Below, piece after piece: positions 34,073-42,860 of a stretch of DNA of 52,593 nucleotides (the stretch's first letter is position 1; each line of letters starts with the position of its first letter). Both the position numbers and the translations under genes were made by a program. This stretch comes from Halieaceae bacterium UBA4452 (lineage in GTDB: Bacteria > Pseudomonadota > Gammaproteobacteria > Pseudomonadales > Halieaceae), in the NCBI GenBank assembly GCA_002389505.1, contig DGPA01000026.1:184504-237096 (forward strand), written 5' to 3'. The notes beneath the pieces were generated by a model. It was not told the DNA's origin. It did not search any database and saw only the letters and a program-made list of their open reading frames with translations.

Positions 34073-34114
34073 AAATCTATTTATACTGTATATACATACA
34101 GTATAAATAGATTT
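34073..34114. promoter_or_regulatory. LexA-type SOS operator of dnaE2 in a 42-base inverted repeat
   Basis: Core CTGTATATACATACAG at 34086-34101 sits in the middle of a perfect dyad: two 19-base arms (34073-34091 and 34096-34114) around ATAC. The arms begin AAATCTATTTATACTG and mirror exactly. TATAAAT at 34102-34108 in the right arm is the best -10, which would put transcription start at about 34114, some five bases before the GTG of dnaE2. LexA binding at the core should occlude this promoter. Confidence 0.9.
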
Positions 34115-34118
34115 GCCC

Positions 34119-37100
34119 GTGTCCTATGCCGAACTCCACTGCTTAAGCAATTTCAGCTTCCTTCGGGGTGCTTCACACCCTGAAGAGTTAGTCGTACGCG
34201 CCGCGCAATGTGGCTACTCAGCCCTAGCAATCACTGACGAATGCTCTTTAGCCGGAGTCGTCAAAGCCCATGTTGCCGCTAAAGAACATGGGCTACACCT
34301 TATTATTGGTAGTGAGTTCAACGTGACAGAGGGTTTACGCATCATTGCCTTAGCACCTAGTCGAGCAGCCTATGGTGAACTGTCTGGACTGATTAGCCGA
34401 TCTCGACGACGCAGCCCCAAGGGTAACTACACCACACATTTGCGCGACATTATTTTTCATTTAAAACGCTGCCTACTGATTTGGCTACCAGACGATAGCG
34501 AACAGCAGCGTCCTTTTGCTATGCAGCTAGCACGCCTTTGTCGTGACCGTGTTTGGATTGGAGCATCACGCTTGCTCGGCAACGATGAAATTCGCCGTTT
34601 CCGCCAGAGGTGGCAACTAGCTCACGAGTTATCAATGCCCATCGTCGCCTGCGGTGACGTACATATGCACTGTGCGACCCGCAAACCGCTCCATGACGTG
34701 CTTACCGCGCTGAGGCTTCATACAACGGTAGAGCGCCTTGGCCAGCGACGTTTGATTAATAGCCAGCAGCATCTACGCCGCCTCGACAAACTACTGCCGC
34801 TTTATCCACCTTCACTGATCAGTGAATCACTGCGCATCGCTCAACGCTGCCAATTTAGTTTGGACGAGCTACGCTATGAATATCCTGAAGAAGTCATCCC
34901 CACAGGGTACGATGCCAATAGCTATCTACGTGAGCAGGTTGCACTAGGGGCGGCAAGTCGCTGGCCCCAGGGTATAGCCGACGCCATACAAAAACGTATT
35001 GATGCGGAACTAGCGCTGATTTCAGAGCTTCAGTATGAATACTACTTTCTTACCGTATTTGACATCGTTCGCTTTGCGCGTGCCCAAGGCATTCTCTGCC
35101 AAGGTCGAGGCTCGGCAGCTAATTCTGTCATCTGCTATTGCTTGGGCATTACCGAGGTAAACCCAGAAGAAATCTCGCTACTCTTCGAGCGATTTATTTC
35201 TAGGGAGCGAAATGAACCACCGGACATTGACGTCGATTTCGAGCACGAACGGCGTGAAGAGGTCATTCAGTACATTTATAAAAAGTACAGTCGTCGACGA
35301 GCGGCACTGGCCGCCACCGTGATCACCTATCGATCTCGAAGCGCCGTACGCGATATTGGCAAAGCCCTCGGACTTGACGCTGTTTTTGTCGACGATCTCG
35401 CCAAATCTCTCGCTTGGTGGAATAGAGAAAGAGAGCTTAAACAACGATTTGAACAACAAGGACTTGCCAGTCATGGCCGGCAGGCTGAGCTATTCCTGCA
35501 GTTGGTGCAAGAGATTCTGGGCTTCCCGCGGCACCTCTCACAACATGTGGGCGGTTTTGTTATCAGTCGCGGGCCGCTTTCCCATTTAGTACCGCTCGAA
35601 AATGCCAGCATGGAAGATCGAACAGTTATTCAGTGGGATAAAAATGACATCGAATCATTAGGGTTGTTAAAAGTCGATATTTTAGCGCTAGGCATGCTGT
35701 CTGCGATTCGTAAAACACTCGCATTGGTGCACCGTGACCATCCTAAAATACGCTCGGTGCAGTGCATTCCAAGAGAGGACCGAGCCACCTATCAAATGCT
35801 ACAGCGTGCAGATTCTCTGGGGGTCTTTCAAATCGAATCTCGCGCACAAATGTCGATGCTGCCACGGCTTAAGCCAGCACGCTTTTATGATTTAGTTATC
35901 GAAATAGCCATTGTTCGACCCGGTCCAATTCAAGGCGATATGGTACATCCCTATCTACGCCGTAAGCATGGCCAAGAAGCCGTTAATTACCCCAATGACG
36001 CCATTCGTTCAGTTTTAGAGCGCACATTGGGTGTACCCATTTTCCAAGAACAAGTCATTCGACTCGCCATGGTGGCCGCGAGCTTCACGGGTGGCGAGGC
36101 TGACTCACTACGTCGAGCCATTACCAATTGGGGCCGCGATAGCAAACTCCTCAGTTTTGAAAAGAAGCTAAAAGACGGCATGCTAGCTAATGGTTACAGT
36201 CCATCATTCGCCGAACGACTCTTTGAGCAAATCAAGGGCTTTGGTGGCTATGGCTTTCCCGAGTCACACTCGGCAAGCTTCGCACTGCTCGCTTATGTGT
36301 CGGCGTGGCTTAAGTGCCATCACCCAGCGGCGTTTTATACGGGCCTGCTCAACAGCCAACCTATGGGGTTTTATACGCCTTCTCAGCTGATACAAGATGC
36401 TCAACGCCATGGCATCATCGTGCTGCCCCCAGATATTAATCACAGTCAGTATGATCACCTGCTACTCCCCATGCCGGATCAAGGACAGCCACCGATTCGC
36501 TTAGGTTTACGTATCATCAAAGGCCTGACTGAAGCGGGCATACAACGTATTAGCCAAGCACGCCAGCAACGACCCTTTACGCGTGTTAGAGAGCTACGAG
36601 ATCGTGCACAACTTGCACGTGGCGATATGGAGGCCCTGGGCGCTGCAGATGCATTGGCGAGCCTCAGTGGCAATCGCTACCAAACACATTGGCAAATCAT
36701 GGCAATGGAACAGCCTACAGCACTACTTAATCAGACCCAGTACAATCAGGCCAATGATTTAAACGACGGCGTTGAGCTGATACCACCGTCCATTGCCGAT
36801 AACGTCCTTGCCGACTATCAAACCACCGGGTTAAGCCTGCGTGAACATCCCCTTGCGCTATTGCGCGATCGAACGCCCTTTAATCGCTGCCAATTACAGC
36901 GTGACGTCGCTACCCTTGGTCATCACCGCTTTGTCCGTATTGCCGGACTTGTCACCTGCCGTCAACGACCCGGCACAGCTTCTGGAGTCGTTTTTCTGAC
37001 CCTTGAGGACGAAACAGGTAATCATAATGTGGTGGTTTGGCCCAGCGTACAAAATCGCTGCAGACAGGCCTTAATGACCGCCCGACTACTGGTCGTTAAA

Positions 37101-37208
37101 GGTACCGTGGAAAGCCGCGATGGCGTGACCCATATCATCGCCGGAGCCCTTGAGGATCACAGTGATGCCTTACAGCAACTGAACGTGCAGTCACGGGATT
37201 TTCATTGA
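34119..37208 (+). CDS. dnaE2: Error-prone DNA polymerase DnaE2 (ImuC)
   Basis: A 1029-residue C-family alpha subunit that does the synthesis in SOS-induced mutagenic lesion bypass. It starts SYAELHCLSNFSFLRGASHPEEL, the PHP domain. The palm has PPDIDVDFEHERREEVIQYI with the catalytic aspartates, and the fingers continue with LSQHVGGFVISRGPL. The tandem HhH region and an OB-fold end (TCRQRPGTASGVVFLTLED) close it. The GTG at 34119 gives the canonical family start; a TTG at 34113 lies within the operator. No ribosome-binding site precedes the start, so translation may be leaderless or nearly so. A hairpin with T-run, serving the next gene, follows 73 bases after the stop. Confidence 0.95.
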   Translation: MSYAELHCLSNFSFLRGASHPEELVVRAAQCGYSALAITDECSLAGVVKAHVAAKEHGLHLIIGSEFNVTEGLRIIALAPSRAAYGELSGLISRSRRRSPKGNYTTHLRDIIFHLKRCLLIWLPDDSEQQRPFAMQLARLCRDRVWIGASRLLGNDEIRRFRQRWQLAHELSMPIVACGDVHMHCATRKPLHDVLTALRLHTTVERLGQRRLINSQQHLRRLDKLLPLYPPSLISESLRIAQRCQFSLDELRYEYPEEVIPTGYDANSYLREQVALGAASRWPQGIADAIQKRIDAELALISELQYEYYFLTVFDIVRFARAQGILCQGRGSAANSVICYCLGITEVNPEEISLLFERFISRERNEPPDIDVDFEHERREEVIQYIYKKYSRRRAALAATVITYRSRSAVRDIGKALGLDAVFVDDLAKSLAWWNRERELKQRFEQQGLASHGRQAELFLQLVQEILGFPRHLSQHVGGFVISRGPLSHLVPLENASMEDRTVIQWDKNDIESLGLLKVDILALGMLSAIRKTLALVHRDHPKIRSVQCIPREDRATYQMLQRADSLGVFQIESRAQMSMLPRLKPARFYDLVIEIAIVRPGPIQGDMVHPYLRRKHGQEAVNYPNDAIRSVLERTLGVPIFQEQVIRLAMVAASFTGGEADSLRRAITNWGRDSKLLSFEKKLKDGMLANGYSPSFAERLFEQIKGFGGYGFPESHSASFALLAYVSAWLKCHHPAAFYTGLLNSQPMGFYTPSQLIQDAQRHGIIVLPPDINHSQYDHLLLPMPDQGQPPIRLGLRIIKGLTEAGIQRISQARQQRPFTRVRELRDRAQLARGDMEALGAADALASLSGNRYQTHWQIMAMEQPTALLNQTQYNQANDLNDGVELIPPSIADNVLADYQTTGLSLREHPLALLRDRTPFNRCQLQRDVATLGHHRFVRIAGLVTCRQRPGTASGVVFLTLEDETGNHNVVVWPSVQNRCRQALMTARLLVVKGTVESRDGVTHIIAGALEDHSDALQQLNVQSRDFH

Positions 37209-37281
37209 CTACGTTCACCTCATCTCAGTACCCACCGTGTTAACACCTCAACTTGAGCGCTGTGACATTAGGGCAGACACT

Positions 37282-37310
37282 AAAAAAAAGCCGCAGCATC
37301 ATGCGGCTTT
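37282..37310 (-). terminator. Intrinsic terminator of the peroxiredoxin gene
   Basis: A perfect 9-base stem (AAAGCCGCA and TGCGGCTTT) with a 6-base loop. Read on the minus strand it is followed by a run of eight T, counted with the stem end, so it is a strong terminator for the peroxiredoxin gene 28 bases upstream. On the plus strand the tail is only TTTACAA, so termination of dnaE2 here would be weaker. Confidence 0.85.
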
Positions 37311-37337
37311 ACAAGGGGTGCCGTGACAGCGCTGCGC

Positions 37338-37913
37338 TTAGCCTTCAAAGGCCTTGCGCGGCTCAGACACCGCGGTCTCTTCCGCGTTGCTACCCCGTAA
37401 ATAAGCCAGCATGGTATCCGCATCCGACACCTCAAAAGGGTCCGTCGAGCAGTTATCCGCAAACCCTGCTTCGGCAAATACTTTTTCAATATTGCCGTCA
37501 TTGACCAGCATGGAATAGCGCCAGGAACGCATACCAAATCCCAGATTCGATTTCTCAACTAACATACCCATCTTGCGTGTGAACTCGCCATTGCCGTCGG
37601 GTAATAGAAAAACATGGTTATTGCCCTGCTCTTTACCCCACTTGAACATAACAAAGGCATCATTCACTGAAATACAAATGATCGTGTCGACACCTTGCGC
37701 CTTAAACGCGTCGTAGAGTTCGTCGTAGCGTGGCAGGTGATTTGAGGAGCATGTGGGTGTGAAAGCCCCAGGCACTGAAAAGACCACCACTTTCTTACCC
37801 GCAAACACCTCGGCGGTGGTGATATCCTCCCAGCGGTAAGGGTTAGCACCCTCTACTGATTCATCTCTTACCCGGGTTTTAAAACTTACATTCGGTACTT
37901 GCGTCGCTGTCAT
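37338..37913 (-). CDS. Peroxiredoxin, Prx5-like
   Basis: A 191-residue cytoplasmic peroxidase reducing hydrogen peroxide and organic peroxides. The peroxidatic cysteine is C55 in VPGAFTPTCSSNHLP, in the family PxxxTxxC motif, with further family segments ICISVNDAFVMFKWGKEQG and GFGMRSWRYSMLVNDG. A second Cys in GFADNCSTDPFEVSDAD could act as resolving or glutathione-linked residue, as in other Prx5-type proteins. ATG 37913 is chosen over the upstream 37952 because GAGGTAAGA lies just before it and the family starts there. A strong terminator follows 28 bases after the stop. Confidence 0.92.
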   Translation of the reverse strand: MTATQVPNVSFKTRVRDESVEGANPYRWEDITTAEVFAGKKVVVFSVPGAFTPTCSSNHLPRYDELYDAFKAQGVDTIICISVNDAFVMFKWGKEQGNNHVFLLPDGNGEFTRKMGMLVEKSNLGFGMRSWRYSMLVNDGNIEKVFAEAGFADNCSTDPFEVSDADTMLAYLRGSNAEETAVSEPRKAFEG

Positions 37914-38024
37914 TTTCTTACCTCGTTGCGTGGGTTTAGGAACCGCGCGCACGATAGCAAAACACCAACGAACTATAAATTGAAAAATAAAACAATAATC
38001 AATCGATTTTATAGATTACAATAG

Positions 38025-38249
38025 CTACTCAGAATCAGTCCGTACCTGCACCAGCAAGTCGCCTAAGGCTCCTTCACTGACCGACATTTCGATAGGGCGA
38101 CAACAGACCTGACAATCCTCAACGTAACCGAGATCAACGTCCTCTGGATTGAGCAACACGGTAATACTTTCTCCGCAATAGGGACAACCAATCGCAGTCT
38201 CCTGCAAATCACCGCTATCGGAATCACCTAGCCAAGAATCAGAATTCAT
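38025..38249 (-). CDS. CPXCG-motif cysteine-rich protein
   Basis: A 74-residue acidic protein with two cysteine pairs: CPYCG near residue 22 and CQVCC near residue 47, the layout of a small zinc ribbon. It matches the family annotated as CPXCG motif-containing protein, common in gammaproteobacteria, function unknown. It starts three bases after the stop of the flavin monooxygenase gene and must be translated from the same mRNA. The acidic N-terminal stretch (DSWLGDSDSGD) is predicted to be disordered. Confidence 0.85.
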   Translation of the reverse strand: MNSDSWLGDSDSGDLQETAIGCPYCGESITVLLNPEDVDLGYVEDCQVCCRPIEMSVSEGALGDLLVQVRTDSE

Positions 38250-38252
38250 TGC

Positions 38253-39806
38253 TCAAGCCACCTGACCCTCACCATGACTCGCGTCCTGGGTGTCACCTTG
38301 CACGGCTATCGATTCAAAAATCAGTGCTCCATCTTCGATAGGAGCGTCTCGGAACAATTTGCGATCTTTGCGGTAATTTTGAGGGTTGATCCAAGGCTCA
38401 CGATCACCTTGCTTCGGGAAGTGGGGTAACGCTCTTTGCATATACCCCGCCGGAAAGCCTTCTATCCATAAGCGTTTTGGCATACTTTGCGCAAGGGGCG
38501 CAGGGCAGCGCGGCGTCGCACTGGTGTAACCATGGGCGGTCATATGCTGAAGGAGGCGACACACCCAGCCTGCAATCAAATCGGCCCGCAGCGTCCAAGA
38601 CGCATTTACATAACCAAATGTCTGGATCATATTGGGTATGTTTGAACACATCATCCCCTTGTAGCTCCATTCCTTGGCGAAATCGACTTCCTCCCCATCA
38701 ACACTGAAGGCCGCCCCACCCAATATCACCAACTCCAATCCGGTCGCCGAAACAATGATATCCGCCTCTAATGAGGATCCCGACTGGAGCTCGATACCGG
38801 TGGCGGTAATGCGTTCGATGTGGTCGGTGACTACCTGGGCCTTACCGGATTTTATAGCAGTAAACAAATCATCATCGGGTACCAAGCAGAGGCGCTGATC
38901 CCATGGGTTGTAGCGAGGGGTAAAGTGCTTATCTACGTCGACAAACTGGCCAATCTCTTTACGCACCTTGCCCAATAACATGCCCTTGAGCACGCCGGGC
39001 GCGACCCGCGACAATTGATACATCCACTGCTGCCATAGGGTGTTGCGCCAGCGGGTGAGATCATAGGCAAATTGTTTGGGCAGCTTATCGCGCAGCCAAT
39101 TGGCAAATCGATCCACCGATGGCGATGAGATCACATAGGTGGGCGAGCGCTGGAGCATAGTCACCTGGGCCGCCGTGCGGGCCATATTGGGCACCAATGT
39201 CATTGCGGTTGCCCCCGAGCCTATCACTACCACCCGCTTGTCTTTAAAATCCAGCGCCTGTGGCCAGAACTGAGGCTGTATCCACTGGCCTTGAAAATCG
39301 GATTTGCCGGGAAAATCTGGCTCATACGCCTGATCGTAGCTGTAATAGCCTGAGCACATCAATAACACACTGCAGCGATACTGACGCAAGCTGTTCGGCC
39401 CAGTCTCAACACTCAGATGCCATTGCGATTGCTCACTGCACCAGTTGGCAGCCACAAGGTTGTGCTGAAAACGAATATGCTCGCGCACGCCATACTGATC
39501 TGCGGTTTGATTGACGTAGTCTCTTATAGAATCACCGTCCGCGATAGATTTCTCGGCTATCCACGGCTTGAAGTCATAGCCGAGGGTGTGCATATCGCTG
39601 TCAGAACGGATACCCGGATAACGAAACAAATCCCAGGTGCCGCCAATGGCCTCGCGCCGCTCAAGCACAACAACGCTGTGATCCGGGCAGTCACGCTGTA
39701 AGCGGACCGCGGCACCCACCCCGGACAAACCGGCTCCGATAATGATGACATCAAACAGCTCAACAGCAGCATCCTGGCTCTGAGCTTGGTCATTAAACGC
39801 GTTCAT
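38253..39806 (-). CDS. FAD-dependent monooxygenase, EthA/Baeyer-Villiger-like
   Basis: A 517-residue class B flavoprotein monooxygenase. It has the FAD Rossmann motif IIGAGLSGVGAAVRL near residue 23, DLFRYPGIRSDSDMHTLGY, the NADPH Rossmann motif VVIGSGATAMTLVP near residue 195, and a fingerprint region FQGQWIQPQFWP before it. In Baeyer-Villiger enzymes that fingerprint is FxGxxxHxxxWP; here the histidine is glutamine (codon 39276-39278). The overall pattern is EthA-like, such as those that oxidise ketones or thioamides, but the substrate is unknown and the changed residue argues for caution. It is followed three bases on by the CPXCG gene. Confidence 0.85.
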   Translation of the reverse strand: MNAFNDQAQSQDAAVELFDVIIIGAGLSGVGAAVRLQRDCPDHSVVVLERREAIGGTWDLFRYPGIRSDSDMHTLGYDFKPWIAEKSIADGDSIRDYVNQTADQYGVREHIRFQHNLVAANWCSEQSQWHLSVETGPNSLRQYRCSVLLMCSGYYSYDQAYEPDFPGKSDFQGQWIQPQFWPQALDFKDKRVVVIGSGATAMTLVPNMARTAAQVTMLQRSPTYVISSPSVDRFANWLRDKLPKQFAYDLTRWRNTLWQQWMYQLSRVAPGVLKGMLLGKVRKEIGQFVDVDKHFTPRYNPWDQRLCLVPDDDLFTAIKSGKAQVVTDHIERITATGIELQSGSSLEADIIVSATGLELVILGGAAFSVDGEEVDFAKEWSYKGMMCSNIPNMIQTFGYVNASWTLRADLIAGWVCRLLQHMTAHGYTSATPRCPAPLAQSMPKRLWIEGFPAGYMQRALPHFPKQGDREPWINPQNYRKDRKLFRDAPIEDGALIFESIAVQGDTQDASHGEGQVA

Positions 39807-39835
39807 TCTGACTCCCCTAGTAGCTTCGTTGGCGA

Positions 39836-41056
39836 CTACTGTTGATCACGCCCTTTACCCGCGGCGATCCGTAAGCGCAAGGCGTTGAGCTTAATAAAGC
39901 CTTCCGCATCTTTCTGATTATACGCACCCTCATCTTCTTCAAAGGTAGCTACAGTCTCATCAAATAGCGAGTCACACGAGCGACGACCCGAGACTATAAC
40001 GTTGCCTTTGTACAGTTTGACACGAACATCGCCATTCACATACTGCTGGGTATCATCAATCGCCGCCTGCAACATACGCCGCTCAGGGGACCACCAATAG
40101 CCATTGTAAATAAGCTTCGCATAGCGTGGCATGAGCTCGTCTTTTAAATGGGCCGCCTCTCGATCCAAGGTCAGTGATTCAATCGCACGGTGGGCGCGCA
40201 ACATGACGGTACCTCCTGGGGTTTCATAACAGCCACGAGACTTCATGCCCACGTAACGGTTTTCCACCAAGTCGGCGCGGCCAATACCGTTGGCACCCGC
40301 GCGTTTATTGAGCGTTTCGAGCACGGTAGCCGGGCTCATAGGCTCACCGTCAATCGCGACAATATCGCCACGCTGATAGGTCAATATTAACTCCTCTGCT
40401 TGGTTTGGAGCCGCCTCGGGACTCACACTCCAACGCCACATATCCTCCTCAGCTTCGGTCCAAGGGTTTTCAAGGATATCCCCCTCATAGGAGATATGCA
40501 GCAAATTGGCATCCATGGAATAGGGGGATTTTTTCTTGGCGTTAGCGAAATCGACGGGGATGTCACGCGCTTTGCAATACGCCATAAGCGCCTCTCTAGA
40601 ATTGAGATCCCACTCGCGCCATGGCGCTATGACCTGAATCCCCGGTTTCAATGCATAAGCACCCAACTCAAAGCGAATCTGATCATTACCCTTACCCGTC
40701 GCCCCATGAGATATCGCATCGGCGCCAGTCTCATTAGCAATCTCTATTAGCCGCTTCACAATCAGTGGGCGGGCTATAGATGTCCCCAGTAAGTACTCCC
40801 CTTCATAGACGGTATTGCCTCGAAACATAGGAAACACGAAGTCTCTGACGAACTCTTCACGTAAATCGTCAATATAAATCTCCTTCACCCCTAAAGCCTC
40901 AGCCTTGGCCCGGGCCGGTTCAACCTCCTCACCCTGACCAATATCGGCCGTAAAAGTGACCACCTCTGAGTGATAGGTGTCTTGTAACCAGCGGACAATC
41001 ACCGAGGTATCAAGGCCGCCAGAATAGGCAAGCACCACTTTTTTCATTGATGACAT
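39836..41056 (-). CDS. argG: Argininosuccinate synthase
   Basis: ArgG joins citrulline and aspartate using ATP, the penultimate step of arginine synthesis. The 406-residue protein has the N-type ATP pyrophosphatase loop AYSGGLDTSVI near its start, then SHGATGKGNDQIRFE (citrulline/aspartate binding) and APWREWDLNSREA. The frame is open to 41122, but the ATG at 41056 (SSMKKVVLAYSGG) matches the family start; ATG 41047 is an alternative. No strong ribosome-binding site is seen and I found no clear ArgR box upstream. It is divergent from pyrC, with 119 bases between the starts. Confidence 0.95.
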   Translation of the reverse strand: MSSMKKVVLAYSGGLDTSVIVRWLQDTYHSEVVTFTADIGQGEEVEPARAKAEALGVKEIYIDDLREEFVRDFVFPMFRGNTVYEGEYLLGTSIARPLIVKRLIEIANETGADAISHGATGKGNDQIRFELGAYALKPGIQVIAPWREWDLNSREALMAYCKARDIPVDFANAKKKSPYSMDANLLHISYEGDILENPWTEAEEDMWRWSVSPEAAPNQAEELILTYQRGDIVAIDGEPMSPATVLETLNKRAGANGIGRADLVENRYVGMKSRGCYETPGGTVMLRAHRAIESLTLDREAAHLKDELMPRYAKLIYNGYWWSPERRMLQAAIDDTQQYVNGDVRVKLYKGNVIVSGRRSCDSLFDETVATFEEDEGAYNQKDAEGFIKLNALRLRIAAGKGRDQQ

Positions 41057-41175
41057 AGCTGAAAAATCCGTAAAGTTGAGAAAAATGTGCCAGAAAGGGC
41101 TAAGTTTACCCGTCCAGAACAACGTTGCCCAGCGCCGCCCTGTTAGACTGTAGATTCACATGAGGAAATGACACC

Positions 41176-42213
41176 ATGAGCACCCTCACTATTACTCGTC
41201 CGGATGATTGGCATATCCACTTTCGGGACGGGGCCGCATTATCGCGCACTGTTAATGATGCCGCTCGCTGGGCACGGCGCGCGGTTGTTATGCCCAACTT
41301 GGTACCGCCGGTGAGAACGGTTGCCGAGGCCCATGATTATCGGGAGCGATTGCTGGGCGCATTAACGGCTAACCATCGCGATTTTGATCCACTGATGACA
41401 TTGTATTTAACTGACGAAACCTGCAGCGAGGAAATAGCGCGCGCTGCCCAATCAAACCATGTTTACGGCGTCAAGCTCTATCCGGCTGGCGCAACGACCA
41501 ACTCCGCTGCGGGGGTCAATGACCTCAAGGCACTGTATCCCACCCTTGAGGCCATGGAGAAACATGACGTGCCGCTACTGATACACGGCGAGGTGACCTA
41601 CCATGATGTGGATATTTTTGATCGGGAGCGACTATTCATCGAGCAGCATTTAGCGGCGCTGGTTCAACACTTCCCCCATCTTCGCGTAGTCTTTGAACAT
41701 ATCACCACCGCCGACGCCGTCGATTTTGTGACCAACGCCAGAGATGGTGTGGCGGCCACCATTACAGCCCACCACCTGCTCTATAACCGCAACGATATGC
41801 TAGTGGGTGGTGTTCGACCGCACTATTTCTGTCTACCCATCCTCAAACGCAATACCCATCAAGTAGCATTACGGCAAGCGGCCACCTCGGGGAATCCGCG
41901 CTTTTTCTTGGGCACTGATTCTGCTCCCCACGCGCGCAGTGAAAAAGAGTCGCCCTGCGGCTGTGCGGGTTGTTACACCGCACATGCCGCATTAGAAATG
42001 TACGCCGAGGTCTTTGAGGACGAGGGGGCGCTCGATAAACTGGAGGGATTTGCCAGCCACTTTGGACCGGATTTTTATCGCCTCGCCCGCAATACCGACA
42101 CGATCACCCTGGAACGCGAGCCCCACCGGGTGGTCGATAGCTTAACGCTGGGTGATGAATCTCTAACGCCGCTACGAGCCGGCGAGACGTTACGCTGGCG
42201 GATTCGCATATGA
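41176..42213 (+). CDS. pyrC: Dihydroorotase
   Basis: PyrC cyclises carbamoyl-aspartate to dihydroorotate in pyrimidine synthesis. The 345-residue protein is a class II dihydroorotase: zinc ligands in ITRPDDWHIHFRDG, the carboxylated lysine in VYGKVLYPA-type context seen here as GVKLYPAGATTNS, HGEVTYHDVDIFDRE, and the catalytic aspartate in FFLGTDSAPH. GAGGAAATG lies before the ATG at good spacing. The stop overlaps the rnt start in ATGA, so rnt is coupled to it, an arrangement seen in several gammaproteobacteria. Confidence 0.96.
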   Translation: MSTLTITRPDDWHIHFRDGAALSRTVNDAARWARRAVVMPNLVPPVRTVAEAHDYRERLLGALTANHRDFDPLMTLYLTDETCSEEIARAAQSNHVYGVKLYPAGATTNSAAGVNDLKALYPTLEAMEKHDVPLLIHGEVTYHDVDIFDRERLFIEQHLAALVQHFPHLRVVFEHITTADAVDFVTNARDGVAATITAHHLLYNRNDMLVGGVRPHYFCLPILKRNTHQVALRQAATSGNPRFFLGTDSAPHARSEKESPCGCAGCYTAHAALEMYAEVFEDEGALDKLEGFASHFGPDFYRLARNTDTITLEREPHRVVDSLTLGDESLTPLRAGETLRWRIRI

Positions 42214-42860
42214 GTGGCAACGATGACAGCTTGATCTGCCAGCGATTTCGCGGCTTTCTACCTGTTGTGGTCGACCTCGAGACAGGCGGCTTCAACGCCG
42301 ACACCGATGCCCTGCTCGAAGTTGCCGCGACCCTCCTTGTCATGACCGGTGACGGTACGTTAACCCTCGGTAAAACGCTTAGTTTTAACGTCGACCCTTT
42401 CGAAGGCGCCAACCTTGAGCCCTCTGCCCTAGAATTTACCGGTATTGACCCGGATAACCCCCTCAGAGACGCTGTCCCTGAAGCCATAGCACTGGGCGAT
42501 ATTTTCAGTCGCGTCCGCAAAGAGATTCGCGATACTGGCTGCACTCGTGCGGTCATGGTGGCACACAACGCACATTTCGACGCCGGATTTATGAATGCCG
42601 CCGCTACCCGCTGCGACATAAAGCGCAATCCCTTCCACCCTTTTTCATTTTTTGACACCGCCACACTGGCGGGCCTCGCTTACGGTCAGACCGTTCTAGC
42701 GCAAGCTTGTAAGCGAGCCGGCATCGATTTTAGCAACGCCGAAGCCCACTCAGCGATCTATGACTGCGAGAAAACCGCCGAGCTATTTTGCACCATTGTC
42801 AACCATTGGCAGGCACTGGGTGGCTGGCAGTGGCCGGAGCCGGACGCGGACCCCGAATAA
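42210..42860 (+). CDS. rnt: Ribonuclease T
   Basis: RNase T is a DEDD-family 3'-5' exoribonuclease that trims tRNA and other stable RNA ends. The 216-residue protein shows the Exo motifs: VVDLETGGFNADTD (Exo I), MVAHNAHFDAGFMN (Exo II) and EAHSAIYDCEKTAELF (Exo III, with the catalytic H of the DEDDh type and D). The length is normal. The start overlaps the pyrC stop in ATGA. Its last 62 bases overlap the 3' end of the amidohydrolase gene on the other strand. Confidence 0.95.
   Translation: MSGNDDSLICQRFRGFLPVVVDLETGGFNADTDALLEVAATLLVMTGDGTLTLGKTLSFNVDPFEGANLEPSALEFTGIDPDNPLRDAVPEAIALGDIFSRVRKEIRDTGCTRAVMVAHNAHFDAGFMNAAATRCDIKRNPFHPFSFFDTATLAGLAYGQTVLAQACKRAGIDFSNAEAHSAIYDCEKTAELFCTIVNHWQALGGWQWPEPDADPE

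Noticed and set aside
41057..41175. ArgR or PurR operator in the argG-pyrC divergent region
   Set aside because: No sequence close to the known half-sites was found by eye.
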